A DNA stretch of 64,000 nt from Crotalaria pallida (GCA_037953625.1 CM075652.1:77467501-77531500), one strand, 5' to 3'. Counted from the stretch's first letter, positions 45,101 through 55,033 are shown. Notes: generated by a model from the sequence alone, not told the origin. Numbers and translations: made by a program.

Positions 45101-45661
45101 GATTTGCTATTAACTAAAGCAAACAAGAAATTTACCTGCAGAACCATGTGGAACTCCATAGGACTCAAAGGTAGGTCCAGCATCATAAATAGAACCCTGA
45201 TAGTTAATCCCCTTAGCCTTATTAAACTTGTCCTTGATATTCCCACCCCACCTCCTCCCTTGAAGATGCATATTCTCATACCCCTCTCCCTTAAACCACC
45301 CTTCCCTCTCCTCATTAGCCTCATACTCCTTCCACCCATCACAGAATTCCATCCCATTCGGCGGGGGAAGCACGCCGACGAAAGCGGCGAAGGCGAAATC
45401 ATGGTTGCCGGAGAGGAACACATGGCGCTGGTCGGGGTACCGGGAGGGGAGTCCGATGAGGAAGTCGATGACCTCGCGCGTGTGGGGGCCCCTGTCGCAG
45501 TAATCGCCGAGGAAGATTATGGTGGCGGTTCTGAATTGAGATGGGTCGATGTGGGTTTCGAGATTGGACCAGAGGGTTTGGAGCTTGGTGATGAAGCCAT
45601 GGATGTCGCCTATGCAGCATACAATCCTTGGTTTTGGGGATTCTGAGATTGGGTCCGACAT
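30014..45661 (-). CDS. RLPH2: RLPH2-like protein tyrosine phosphatase (PPP family), 4 exons, 313 aa
   Basis: Exons on the minus strand are 45661-45136, 30694-30627, 30464-30288 and 30184-30014 (526, 68, 177 and 171 bases). They total 942 bases and read open to TAG. All introns are GT-AG. The protein has the PPP metallophosphatase motifs GDIHG (18-22), GDYCDRG (52-58), GNHD (85-88), the metal-ligand His in IAVHAGL (218) and SGHH (268-271). The blocks YGVPHGS, VWVHEE and LSGRKNVWDIP are those of plant Rhizobiales-like phosphatase 2, which is about 310 aa in Arabidopsis and has phosphotyrosine activity. These blocks lie on different exons, and the exon phases fit, so one gene is indicated despite a 14,441-base first intron. 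Whether the long intron is spliced efficiently cannot be seen here. Confidence 0.9.
30288..30464 (-). CDS. RLPH2: RLPH2-like exon 3
   Basis: 59 whole codons from DDVFINIGDG to KNVWDIPK, including KLIAVHAGLE (metal-ligand His) and EEQLKLLKTRDTR. The acceptor is TTTTTCTAG and the donor is GTGATA. Confidence 0.9.
30627..30694 (-). CDS. RLPH2: RLPH2-like exon 2
   Basis: The acceptor TGCATGCAG precedes the exon. The base left over from exon 1 completes the first codon (Asp). It encodes DLVKAVPDSHKKFLADLVWV then HEE, and ends at a GTGGGG donor. The match to the family across the junction with exon 1 is the main proof that both belong to one gene. Confidence 0.9.
31105..31160 (+). mobile_element. 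SINE fragment
   Basis: GGGCGGTCCAGTGCATTAGG followed by a GGGTCTGAAG segment resembles the 5' part of a widespread dicot tRNA-derived SINE. The rest is not visible, so this is a truncated copy in intron 1 of RLPH2. Confidence 0.35.
33080..36160 (-). pseudogene. pol: Chromovirus pol remains: RT, RNase H, integrase, chromodomain
   Basis: The coding sequence is split over at least six frames. RT (36160-34827) shows KLDLFFSSHQI, the MPFGLCNAPSTFQ block and FFDDILVYS. RNase H follows, with TEAS where TDAS is usual. Integrase (34364-33287) has the HHCC zinc finger (CTTCQQTK), the DRLSKGAHF block and AYHPQNDGQTEV. After HVSLLRPH a chromodomain-like segment reads VLIPAAILDS...VLIQWQGF in broken frame, up to the PPT next to the LTR. 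Frameshifts separate RT N- and C-terminal halves and integrase halves, so the copy is dead. Confidence 0.9.
36237..37487 (-). pseudogene. gag: Chromovirus gag and protease remains
   Basis: Fragments in three frames. They include a retrotrans_gag core (SWEAFLRALELRF...KYISEFESLANR, 37108-36692), a CCHC knuckle (CYNCDEKYTRGHRC) at the start of the next frame, and the aspartic protease motif VDSGATHNFI (around 36420). The order is normal for a chromovirus. Confidence 0.85.
38039..38056 (+). promoter_or_regulatory. Primer binding site of the Athila-like element
   Basis: TGGCACCATTGCCGGGGA lies six bases after the left LTR. It matches the PBS form of plant Athila/Tat elements with two transitions, and sets the element's plus orientation. 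Confidence 0.88.
38207..39204 (+). pseudogene. gag: Athila-like gag, frameshifted and interrupted
   Basis: Frame 1 (38207-38737) carries NFEIKPAYITLIHQEQFSG, the DPNEHIANFL block and LRLFPLPPRDKAKSWL. After a one-base shift at about 38733 it continues as QQDGESLHEAWERYNQLLKR, and after a further shift it ends in the zinc knuckle CDFCGGNHRNGEY. There the Cassandra element begins. The blocks are those of Athila-type gag. Confidence 0.85.
39205..39928 (+). mobile_element. Cassandra TRIM with 5S rRNA-like LTR (second LTR truncated)
   Basis: LTR1 39205-39608 ends GATGTTACA. Two bases later comes the PBS TGGTATCAGAG (39611-39621). A 71-base interior follows, then LTR2 starts TGTAAGACC at 39680 and breaks off at about 39928. 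LTR1 contains a segment close to plant 5S rRNA (about 39445-39530): AAGAACTCC, AGTTAAGCGTG and GGATGGGTGACCTCCTGGGA, the last including the internal pol III control region. LTRs carrying 5S-like sequence with a tRNA-Met PBS and no coding region define Cassandra. It lies inside the Athila gag. LTR1's first dinucleotide is TA instead of TG. Confidence 0.9.
39445..39530 (+). other. 5S rRNA-like segment within the Cassandra LTR
   Basis: The 3' two thirds of a 5S gene is recognisable, with several substitutions in the middle (TTGACTTGGAATAAAATTC in place of the canonical loop region). The IE/C-box segment is nearly intact. LTR2 ends before this region, so only one copy is present. This is not a functional 5S gene. 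Confidence 0.85.
39940..40495. repeat. Inverted duplication of Athila integrase sequence
   Basis: 39940-40200 (sense) reads, in broken frame, as Athila integrase: GFYWPTLF, RNFVMQCDRC, then FDVWGIDFM and TLIGVDYVSKWVES. 40215-40495 is the inverted copy, for example ACAGATGCTAA against TTAGCATCTGT and GGTGTAGATTATGTG against CACATAATCTACACC. By eye identity is about 85%. Only about 15-20 bases separate the arms, so the transcript would fold into a hairpin of roughly 250 base pairs. Confidence 0.85.
40552..41208 (-). pseudogene. pol: Inverted Athila RT/RNase H fragment
   Basis: The minus-strand frame has RT C-terminal motifs (HAGFYWRFIKDFSKIAKPL) and RNase H (LMCDASDHATGAVLGQ, NYTTTEKELLVVVFAMDKFR). 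It continues the inverted integrase arm at 40215-40495, so a block of RT-RNase H-integrase lies backwards relative to gag and the LTRs. Confidence 0.85.
43083..43748 (+). mobile_element. Non-autonomous Helitron in the right Athila LTR
   Basis: The 666-base insert is absent from the left LTR. It starts TCTATACTATTATATAAA after an A, and ends CTAG before a T, as Helitrons do. An imperfect GC-rich hairpin precedes the end (43726-43744). The interior is AT-rich and non-coding. The LTR sequence AACTTATAATAAAAAGTGAT is present on both sides, see findings. Confidence 0.82.
44450..44687. mobile_element. Stowaway-like MITE (Tc1/mariner)
   Basis: The terminal inverted repeats TTCCCTCCCTCCCACAAGG and, on the other strand, CTCCCTCCGGGATGGTAA are flanked by TA on both sides (44448-44449 and 44688-44689). 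At 238 bases with no coding capacity it is typical of Stowaway. It lies within the right piece of the older MITE. Confidence 0.82.
45136..45661 (-). CDS. RLPH2: RLPH2-like exon 1
   Basis: Codes for residues 1-175 plus one base: start MSDPISESPKPRIV, all three N-terminal metal-binding motifs, and GVPHGSA at the end. The donor reads GCAG followed by GTAAAT. The ATG at 45659-45661 is the first in frame and gives the usual family N-terminus. Confidence 0.92.
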
Positions 45662-46514
45662 TTTTGTAGTTTGGTTAGACTCTGGGGTTGCTGGCTTTAT
45701 GAGCTCCCTGTCAAATTGTCAATATTTTTATCACCACCCATTTCTATTTCCTCCTCTTTTCTTGTCTTTTCTTTTTTTTTTTAAGTTATATTCTTTCTTT
45801 TTTAATCATATAAATACTGAATTTTCACGTGGATAAAGAAAATTAGTTAATATTGTTGATGGTATTGGAAATGATAGTATTTGATATTTTTTTAAAAAAT
45901 TACATCTATAATTATCATTGAAACTCTAATAAAAAGTTAAATAAATAGAAATATTTGTGAAAAAGAGAAAGAGGAAGTAATTTTTTCTTTTGTGAAAAAA
46001 TATTGGATAATTTGATTTTAGTAACTAACCTTATTAACTTTGTATTTTTAGATGATGATTATGTAATTTAACAATATACTTCACTCAGTCTCTATTGTGA
46101 GAAAAAGTAATCGAAATCAAATTTATTAAAAAGTCTTAGAAATTAGTTGAGTATATTTATTTTTTTTAAATTTATAAAAATAAGATATAGCTACTTTAGG
46201 AATATTGCATTGGGAATAAAACAAAAATTAAATAAAACTACTGCTTCCTAAGAATATTTAAGAAATAATGGTATGGAGAATAGTAAGTGAGTTACTAATT
46301 TCTTTCTTATATATTTCCTAAGAATATTTAAGAAATAATTGTATGGAGAATAGTAAGTGAGTTACTAATTTCTTTCTTATATATTTGATACTAAGATAAA
46401 TATTTTTATTTTTCTTAGACTTGAGAAAATATATGCAAAGTCAGAAATGATATTGACAATTTAAATTTTTTTTATTTGTGCAATTGATCACTTTTAACTT
46501 TTTTTTATTCAAAT
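45662..46514. other. Upstream flank of the RLPH2-like gene
   Basis: AT-rich sequence that should contain the promoter of the minus-strand RLPH2-like gene. No firm TATA box assignment is possible. It includes the 70-base duplication at 46245-46386. Confidence 0.4.
46245..46386. repeat. 70-base tandem duplication
   Basis: TTCCTAAGAATATTTAAGAA and the following 50 bases are repeated once immediately, with a single substitution (TGGTATGG against TTGTATGG). It is a young duplication. Confidence 0.92.
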
Positions 46515-47257
46515 CGCTTATTATAATTTTTTTTTAAAAAAAAAAAAATTCATTACCAACGAGCAAAATTCAGGAACAATAAAAAAGGTCACAATCATTA
46601 AACTTGTCATCTTTTATGAAGGGTTCAAGATCAAAGACTATGCCTAAACCTCAGGATAATTTGTCACCTTCTATGAAGGGTTCAAAACTGATCCCAAGGT
46701 CAAAATCTGAAACAAAAAAGAAACTAAAGTTCCTGTCTGATCCTATCTACCAAGGAATAATTATTCCAAGTTACATAATTTGGAAAACAAAAACTAATCC
46801 TATGAGCAATCTCTCTTCTGATTGTACTATAAACAATTTGCATACTCCTCGTGTAATTCATAAACGTTCTACCATTCCTCTATGCCCAGATATGATATAA
46901 TAATGTTGTGAACATAGCAAAAACACATTTTCGCCTAGTCCTATCTCGAAAGGTTGATCGAATCCATCTTGTCCAATTATGAAACCTGTAAGGCCACCTT
47001 TCAATTCCAATCCAAAGACAGCAGCTTTCAAGGAGGCTGCGGCTCCAATTGCATTCAAAAAATAAATGACTCTTGGACTCGTTAGATGTTAGACAAAGGC
47101 AACAGTGGTTAGGAATAAACATGAAACATTATAATCTATCCAGAGTTTGCAACTTGCCAAGAGTGGCAAGCCAAGCTATAAAACAATGTTTCTGGACATT
47201 CACACTATTCCAAACCATTCTGTATAAGGGAAAAAGACTTTGCTGATTTTTAAGAAA

Positions 47258-47896
47258 CTAGAACCCAACCCCGTGCGATGCACGGAAGAAATACGAAATC
47301 GATAAAACATTTCATAAAGTTACAATTAATATTAGTTTTAATGTACTGATAAAACATTTCACAAAGTTACAATAAATATTATTTTTAATTTATTGTTGAA
47401 TAGTTATGAGGAATTTTAATATGAATAATGTTTAAGTGTAAATAAAGTATAATATGTAAACATTCTTGTTAAAAAATTGTTTAGGAAGGAGTCGATTAAT
47501 ATTATTATTTACGAAAGAGTCGATAAATTGGAGTCGATTAATATTCTTGTATGTAATATTTTTAAACTAAAAAATTCGCTTTTATAAAAAAAAGTGAATA
47601 AAAGTGTTTTTGCAAAAGAAGTAATTAATGGCATTATAAATTCAAATCCAAATAACAAAAATATGTACATAAAAAGAACACAGAAAACACAAAGCATATT
47701 TTTTTTAATATATTAGATTTATTAAAACAAAAAAAATAAAAAAAAGAGTCGAAGTACCAAAAATCGGTGCATGTAGAAGCACCATTGTTTTATATTTTAC
47801 TTGTTTGGATCATTACCTGTGTAAGCATATAATAAAAAAAATTCAAATCAAAATAACAAAAACATGTACATAAAAAGAACACAGAAAACTCAAAGC

Positions 47897-47940
<44 letters not shown>

Positions 47941-48547
47941 AGATTTATTAAAATAAAAAAAAGAGTCGGAGCACCAAAAACCGGTGCATGGTAGAAGCAC
48001 TCTTGTTTTATATTTTTCTTGTTTGGACCATTACCTGTGTCAGGAAGCATATAATAAAAAAAATTCAAATCCAAATAACAAAAACATGTACCTAAAAAGA
48101 ACACAGAAAACCCAAAGCATATTTTTTTAATATATTAGATTTATTAAAATAAAAAAAAAGCCGGAGCACTAAAAATTGGTGAATCGTAGAAGCACCTTTG
48201 TTTTATATTTTACTTGTTTGGACCATTATCTGTGTCAGGAAGCATATAATAAAAAAAATTCAAATCAAAATAACAAAAACATGTACATAAAAAGAATACA
48301 CAAAACACAAAACATATTTTTTTTAATATTTTAGATTTATTAAAATAAAAAAAAAGAGCTGAAGCACCCTTGTACTATTTGGGTGAAATAGTCAAAATAG
48401 GAGGGAGTAGTTTAAAAAAAATGGGTGGGAGGGAAGTCAAAATAGGAGGGAATAGTTAAAAGAAAATAGAAGGGAGGGAATGGGCGGGATCTTTATGGGT
48501 GGGGTGTGGGGGGGGGGGGGCAGTTTGGTATTTTATATATATGTAGA
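47258..48547 (-). mobile_element. Non-autonomous Helitron with internal tandem repeats
   Basis: On the minus strand it starts TCTACATATATATAAAA and ends TTCTAG followed by T. A perfect six-base stem (CCGTGC/GCACGG, 47271-47285) lies just before the end. There is no TSD. Joining the flanks restores the LINE reading frame exactly, which defines both ends to the base. The interior holds about four copies of a 160-200 base repeat and no transposase. Confidence 0.88.
47640..48370. repeat. About four tandem copies of a 160-200 base unit inside the Helitron
   Basis: Each unit contains AATTCAAATCNAAATAACAAA, ACATGTACATAAAAAGAACAC, TATTAGATTTATTAAAA, GGTGCATNGTAGAAGCACC and TTGTTTTATATTTTACTTG. One copy carries a (TA)n run at 47903-47937. 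Copies differ by small indels. Confidence 0.85.
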
Positions 48548-49967
48548 CAAGTACCCACTCTTATCAGTATAAACACCATCATGAGTAGCAATCCAACTAT
48601 CATTGTGAACACTTGGCCGAAACTTGTATTTGACCTTGAGAACCTGTTTCCAATGCCAACTTGCTCCCTGATTTGCATTACAGTCCCAGAAATTCTGATC
48701 CTTAATGTAGACCGAATGCATCCATCGGACCCAAAGAGAGTCTTTCTTCTTAGCCAAATCCCAAACCTGCTTTCCAATTGCTGCAATGTTCCAAGTGCAA
48801 CTGTCTTTAATATTCAGGCCCCCAAATTTCCTACTTTTGCAAACATCATTCCAAGCAACATTAGCGGAATAGTGACCTGTTTCCTGTCTCCCCAAAGGAA
48901 ACCCCTGCAAAGCTTCTCAATATATCTCATAACATCTTTAGGAATAATATACACAGTAGCCCAATAAGTATGCAAACTCAATAAAACTGCATTAATGAAA
49001 CAACACCTTCCCTGATAAGGTAACTTCCTGGATTTCCATTATTAATCCTCTTAGTCACCTTTTTTACTAGTAAATGACAAGTGGAAACAGACCATTTCCT
49101 AGTAGATAAAGGAAGATCAAGATAACTAAAAGGAAATACTCCCTTTTGGAAACATGTCATCTCAATGAGAACATTTTGCCTCTGTTGGGGAATACCTACC
49201 ATATAAATAGATGATTTTTCATTACTGGCATGTAACTCTGATATATAAGAGAAACTATTAAAGGTCTGCATCAAAACGTTAACACTACCTAGATGGCCCT
49301 TACAAAAAATCATCAAATCATCAGCAAAAGCTAAATTCACAAGCCTCAACTCCTTACAAAGAGGATGAAACCTGAAATTCCTATGGTGTGTAACATGCTG
49401 CAAAATTCTAGTTAAAATTTCCATAGACATCACAAAAATAAGGGGGGAGACAGGATCACCCTGTCTGATACCTCTGGACCCAGTAAATAACTGAGACTGA
49501 TGATCATTCAGAACAACTGAATAAGTCACAGTTGTAATACATGCCATTATCCAAGCAATGAATTTCTCAGGAAACCTGAAAGCAGCTAACATATGTTCAA
49601 TAAAGCGTCAGCTCAAAGTGTCATAAGCCTTCCTAATATCAATCTTCATCAAACATCTGGGTGAGATCCTACGCCTTCCATACAGCCGTAATAAGTCCTG
49701 AGTAATCAGAATATTATGCACAATGCTCCTGCCTTTAACAAATGTTGTCTGATTGTCCTGTACAAGACTAGGCAAAATACAATTAAGTCTATTACAAATA
49801 ATCTTAGTGATGCATTTATAATAGAATTACAACATGCTATAGGTCTAAATTCCTTGACATTTCCTGGATTATCAACCTTAGGGGTCATAACCAAATTAGT
49901 TTGGTTGATCTCTCGCAACATTCTACCAGTGTGAAAAAAATCCTTTACCGCGCTTATTATAATTTTT

Positions 49968-51100
49968 AATACCTAAAAATTTTGTGTTTTTATTTTTCAA
50001 TTAAATTCAAACAAAAAAAAATTGGTTGGACACCTTAAAATTTAAAACATTTAGTTTTAGGATTGCTGTTAATTAAATGCTAACGTGTTAACACTGTTCT
50101 CATAATTATTGAAGCCATGAATGATGTAACAAGTGATATTGTTTACTTTAGCCGGCAATGCACACTAAAATCAAATCACTAATGTAATGTTATGTGTACA
50201 TTCAGAATTAATATCTGGATGTATATTTATTTATGTATTTTATATGTAAAAACAACAAATTTCTATATATAAAATAGGCAAATGTATCACTAATAGTATT
50301 TTGATACCTTTGAATCGGAAAAACAACCATATTAGATAAATATATTTTTTCGAGAGGATCCTCTCGGAAAAAATTTATGAAAGACACCTCTCGAAAAACA
50401 CTTCATAGGATTTTTTTTTTGTTGGTGAAAGTGAAAAAATGATTTGGTGAGAAAATGGGTTTGAGAGAGAAGAAGAAAAATAAAAAGAAGAGAGGGCTAG
50501 CCCCATACTGCTGTACGTTGTTGCTGCTATTAAGCGTCGCTGCCACTGGTGTTGGGTGCTACTGCTATTGTGATGCGGTGGTGCTGATATGTGGTTTGGG
50601 TCATTGTGTTGCTGCTACCGCCGTGCTGCTATTGGCGTTGTGTTGCTGCTGACATTGTACTGCTACTACTGTATTGCTATCGTTGTTGTACTACTGCTAT
50701 AAAAGAGAGAGGGGAAGAGGAAAGAAGAAGGGTTTTAGGTTTAGGATTAAAGGGGTATTTTTGGGATTAAGAAAAATGGGGTTTATGGATAATATGAGGG
50801 GTTCAAATTCCAGGACTCCTCCCTAATTACGATCTAGTAGCAAGCATAAGCCTAATCATCCTTTCGATTCTTGATAGTCGATATCTCAACATTGCCTTTA
50901 AAAGAGAACAAGGCTATGATAATGGATCAAATATGAAAGGAAAAAAATCAAGGTGTTCAAAAGAAACTTTTAGATATAAATCTTACCGCCTTTTATATTC
51001 CTTGGAATTATGTGACATGGCCAATACTTGTGGTAAAGCTAAGGATTTTTTTTGTTATCATACAACGAATTTACACCATATTTGCAAATTCTACTAAGTG
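49968..51100. other. Intergenic, with a GCT-rich stretch at 50500-50700
   Basis: AT-rich sequence, then a CTG/GCT-rich degenerate trinucleotide stretch similar in kind to 17930-18170. The ORF at 50455-50652 covers it and is low complexity. No gene was found. Confidence 0.4.
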
Positions 51101-51110
51101 ATGGCATATT

Positions 51111-52318
51111 TTGAAACGTATTGTAAAAGGATTGACTCTTAAATCATTATCAGCCACTTGTTGGGAGAGTAGTATTGATAGTGTTAAAGCTATTAGATTT
51201 CAAGTTTCAGAAATTCGTGAAGCTTTACTTCAAGGAGCAGAAAGTGATAATGATTCTAAAATTAGAAGTGAAGCAAAATCCTTAGCCAAAAATGAGCTTG
51301 GTGATTTTGAGTTCTTGTTTGCACTAATTATTTGGTTTGAAATATTATATGCTGTTAATTTGGTTAGCAAGCACTTGCAAGCATAGGATATGCTTATTGA
51401 TATTGCTATTGAAAAGGTAAAAGGATTTATTTCCTTTTTTAAAAAATAAAGGGAAACTAGTTTTTCTAAAGCCTTGGATGCTGCAAAAAAGGATTGTCAT
51501 TGAATTGAATGTCGATCTAGTATTCGCCGAAAGGCGTGAAATTCGAAGAAAAAGACATTTTGATGAGAATCCAAATGATATGCCTTCGCAATCTGTCGAG
51601 AAATCATTTAGGATTAATTTTTTCTTGCATATTGTAGATCAAGCAATTGGGTCACTAACCAGGAGATTTGAAAAATACCAAGAATATGAAAATATTTTCG
51701 GTTTCCTGTTTACTTCTGAAAAATTGTTTTAATTAGATTATATGAACCTAAAATCTTGTTGTGACCATTTAGAAACTATACTTAGATACAATAACGAATC
51801 TGATGTTGATGGAAATGAATTATATATTTAGCTCAAGTTACTTAAAGAATTCTTGCCTAAGGAAAAGAAAGGAGCATTTGATATTTTGAAGTTTTTAAAA
51901 CGTTTAGATTGTTTTCCTAATGTAATAATTGCATATCGAATTATGTTGACTATTCCTGTTACTGTTGCATTTGCAGAGAGAATTTTCTCCAAATTAAAGT
52001 TGTTGAAGTCCTACTTGCGTTCTACAATGTTACAAGGAAGATTGAACGGATTAGCGTTGATGGCCATCGAGAATGAAATCTTGGAGAAAATTGAATACAA
52101 AGATGTAATTGATGATTTTGCTTCAAGAAAAGCTAGAAAAATGGTACTTTTCAAGTGAGATTTAATTGCAAAAGTGAGTTGGGAAGTTATGTAATAAAAC
52201 ATTTTATATATAATGATTAATTTATATGAAATAATTTTTTTAAAAACTTATTTTATTTTTTTAAGGGGGCCTAATTATTTATTCTCGCACAGGGCCCCTA
52301 AAATGTTTGAGACGACCA
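51111..52318 (+). pseudogene. Decayed hAT transposase (ZMYM1-like)
   Basis: Broken frames along the plus strand show the family order. LTLKSLSATCWESSIDSVKA is in the RNase H-like transposase core. A FEILYAVNLVSKHLQ segment follows. Near the end is the hAT dimerisation region, TIPVTVAFAERIFSKLKLLK then LNGLALMAIENEIL. In-frame stops lie at about 51385, 51450, 51730 and 51830. About 100 bases after the coding end come GGGGGCC and CAGGGCCCC blocks like those near 17090-17145, taken as the 3' terminus. The N-terminal part is missing. Confidence 0.82.
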
Positions 52319-53738
52319 TGTTCGTTTCCAACTTTTTTAATAAACGTAACCAAATCATCACGACATGCAAAAGGTCGATCAGTGTAAAGAGCAGAACCGT
52401 AGTCAGGAAACAACTTCTATTTGAAGATTATCCAAATTGTGTTCCTCGATCTCTTCGTTAAGCTCTATTAACACTGAATTAATACATACAAAAAAATCTA
52501 TCAACATTTATTAATTCACATTTGTATGAACAAGAAGGTTTTTTGGCATAAAAAGATATGCATAAAAAATAAATCATTCCGATAAGTACTTATCAGAAAA
52601 CACTTGGATAAATAATTGTGAAAATTCTGACATACCCATGGCGGAATAATAATAAAATCCCGAGACTATCTTGTCGGAGTATCTTCAGTTAAAAAAAAAG
52701 AGAGAGACAAAGAGAGGTAAAGAGAAGAATGTTACCTTCAACCGCACGTTTACAAACTTCAATGAACGGGTATCTCAACGTGAGTGAGTGGAAATGGATT
52801 TTTTTTGGAAGAAAGCTTCCTTTTGAAATCTTTCTTTTTTAGAGTTATGAGAGGTTTGGGAACATGGGGTGGAAGGTGGGAAGGTGGAAGGGTTATGATA
52901 TGTTACATGGGTAGGAAGGTGGAGGTGTGTGGGATTTTGGGGTTTGGGGTTTGGATGGAAAGTTGAGAGGGTTTGGGATTTGGAGGGAAAAATAGGTGGA
53001 TGGGTATTTCTTTCATTTTGCAATTAAATTGGGGGTTGGGGCTAAAAGTTGGGGTTTGGGGACCAAATCTCAAAACCAAAAACTAAAATGAACTAATCGG
53101 TTTTTCAATAATCAGTCCACAAACATCCAAACAAATTCGGGTTTTTTTTTTTTTTGCGTTTTTATGGATTGATTTGTAGTTTATTTTGGATCGGTTTGGA
53201 TCTCAACAACCCTAGTGCCTTGACAAAAATCATGTCAATTGATGAAATGTTAATATCTAGATCCTCATTAATTGTTTCACTTATGGTTTTTCTCAGCATT
53301 GCTCTATCTCTAACAATTGGAATAAAAAATTATTTCCATTAATTTTTTTCTTGTATTTTCAAAAGCAAAACTAAAAAAAAATTAAAAGATATTAACAATA
53401 AAAATAATTAGTTTACTCTAATTTAATGTTTACAATATATATCCTATATTTCAATAATTTTTACTATACAATTTATTTAATTTTCAAATGAAAGAAATTT
53501 CATGTAAACTTCTAAATATCTGACATGTATTATGCAGTTTGCCACATTACCACTGCTGGTCATTTTTTGAACAAGGGATTAAATTGAAAATTTGAAAAAA
53601 CTTAAGGTACTAAAAAAAGAGCAACACTAAATCTCCACATTAACGAATTTGGGGAGAAATGCCAGAAGAGTTGGAGTCATTATTCAAGATTTCAAGTACA
53701 TCTAACATCTAAGCCTCACCTTTAAGATTAGGAAAATG
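52319..53738. other. Unassigned intergenic sequence
   Basis: AT-rich, with a G-rich stretch (52840-53060, GGTGGAAGGTGG-like and GGGTTTGGG-like motifs) on the plus strand. ORFs here are low complexity. Nothing else is recognised. Confidence 0.4.
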
Positions 53739-53753
53739 CTAATTAATATTTTT

Positions 53754-53861
53754 TTTTTTTGGGTTTACATGGGAGGTATGAGACTAGAACCCATGACCTG
53801 GGGAGGGAGAAATCCTAAGTGTCCTGCAGCCACCAACTGGGCTGTCTTACGTGGACTAATT
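53754..53861 (-). mobile_element. SINE with perfect TSD
   Basis: CTAATTAATATTTTT is duplicated at 53739-53753 and 53862-53876. On the minus strand an A-box-like CAGCCCAGTTGGTG is followed by a B-box-like GGGTTCTAGTC and ends in an A-run. At 108 bases plus tail it fits a short tRNA-derived SINE. Confidence 0.85.
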
Positions 53862-54048
53862 CTAATTAATATTTTTAGAGTACTATTTTTTCCTGTTTAC
53901 AATATAAGAAAAAAAACTAAAATAAGTTAGTTTATTGTATTTAATTTTCTTAACTTTATCAAAATTTGAGGTATTTTAGGAAAGTAGTATTGAGATTAAA
54001 ACAAAAATTAAATGAGATAACAATTTTCTAAGGATGTTTTAGGAAAGT

Positions 54049-54672
54049 AGCATTGGAAATACATGAATATTTAAGTTAATTTTGCTTATATTTCAAACAA
54101 AAAAAGTATGTTTTTTTTCTTATATTTCGAGTCGAATGGAGTATTATTTATTTATTTATTTTTTTTTTATAATGAATGGAGTATTATTTAAGGGGGCAAA
54201 AATAATTATGTTGTATTGGGAATAATAAGTTTAATGTAGTGAAAGCTGTTAAATAGTACTATATTTGTTCAACACTTATTTATCCATTTTGTAGCATTGG
54301 AAATAAAGGAATATTTAAGTTAATTTTGCTTATATTTCAAACCAAAAGAAGTATGTTTTTTTTAATTATATTTCGAGTCGGAAGGAGTATTATTTTAGGG
54401 GGCAAAATAATTATGTTGTATTGGGAATAATAAGTTTTATTTTTTGGTTTGCACCCTTGTATCTGGCCTACTGGACCGACTAATCCAGTTTGAGGGAGGT
54501 CCCGAATTAAGGTTTTATTCCTCTCCCAACGTTGCGGGAGATCGAACCGTGGTTCGCCCGTGCAGCCCCTGACACCACTGCACCAACAGCTCGTTGGAAT
54601 AACAATATATTTTTTGATGTAGTGAAAACTGTTAAATAGTATATTTTTTCAACACTTATTTATCCATTTTGT
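54049..54672. repeat. Tandem duplication (244-base unit), second copy interrupted by a SINE
   Basis: Copy 1 is 54049-54292 and copy 2 starts at 54293 with the same AGCATTGGAAATA. Both end CACTTATTTATCCATTTTGT. Copy 2 is longer because of the SINE at 54440-54593. Confidence 0.88.
54440..54593 (-). mobile_element. tRNA-derived SINE in the second duplicate
   Basis: On the minus strand the A box TGTTGGTGCAGTGG and the B box GGTTCGATCTCC are 30-40 bases apart, and the element ends A-rich. The flanks TTGGGAATAATAAGTTTT and TTGGAATAACAATATATTTT form a degenerate TSD. The other duplicate shows the empty site. Confidence 0.85.
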
Positions 54673-55033
54673 ATTCCTTAATAAATGCTAGTAAATAGCA
54701 AAACCCTTTATTAATCTTGTTTGTTGGATGTGGGATCTTTGCCTTGACTGACATACGCCTACCAATGACAAATTCCTTCGATTTATATCAGCATGAGAAC
54801 GAATTAGATATGGCCTCTGGGTTCTAGGAAATTTAAAGTTATTTCAGACTGGGGTTATCATGCCATATAACCTGAACTTCCTACATCTAATAAGGCACAT
54901 TTTACCGTGCTATAATCAAAACTACTTTACAACATAGGCTTACATATTGTTACAGCAAATGTGGAGCATAGAGCAGAGCCATAAATAATGGAATCAATTA
55001 CAAGAATGCACTCTCTTGCCAAAGAGCACTCTT

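Larger units (their letters stand above)
46532..49950 (-). mobile_element. 5'-truncated LINE with perfect TSD, interrupted by a Helitron
   Basis: A 17-base duplication, CGCTTATTATAATTTTT, flanks the insert (46515-46531 and 49951-49967). On the minus strand the RT begins in NVKEFRPIACCN, then DPVSPLIFVMSMEILTRILQ, LAFADDLMIFC and the C-terminal segment. After the Helitron it resumes with the zinc-binding block LCLTSNESKSHLFFECNWS. It is the same family as the copy at 12967-14909 (similar 3' end GTTGGTAATGAA). Several stops and frameshifts make it inactive. About 2.1 kb without the Helitron. Confidence 0.92.

Noticed and set aside
45104..45646. Plus-strand 180-aa ORF opposite RLPH2 exon 1
   Set aside because: Shadow of the coding exon on the other strand, without domain or splice context.
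47790..48104. 104-aa minus-strand ORF with repeated Tyr-Ile
   Set aside because: Arises from the (TA)n run and tandem repeats inside the Helitron.
52775..53023. Pro/His-rich 82-aa ORF
   Set aside because: Low complexity complement of a G-rich stretch. No start or splice evidence.
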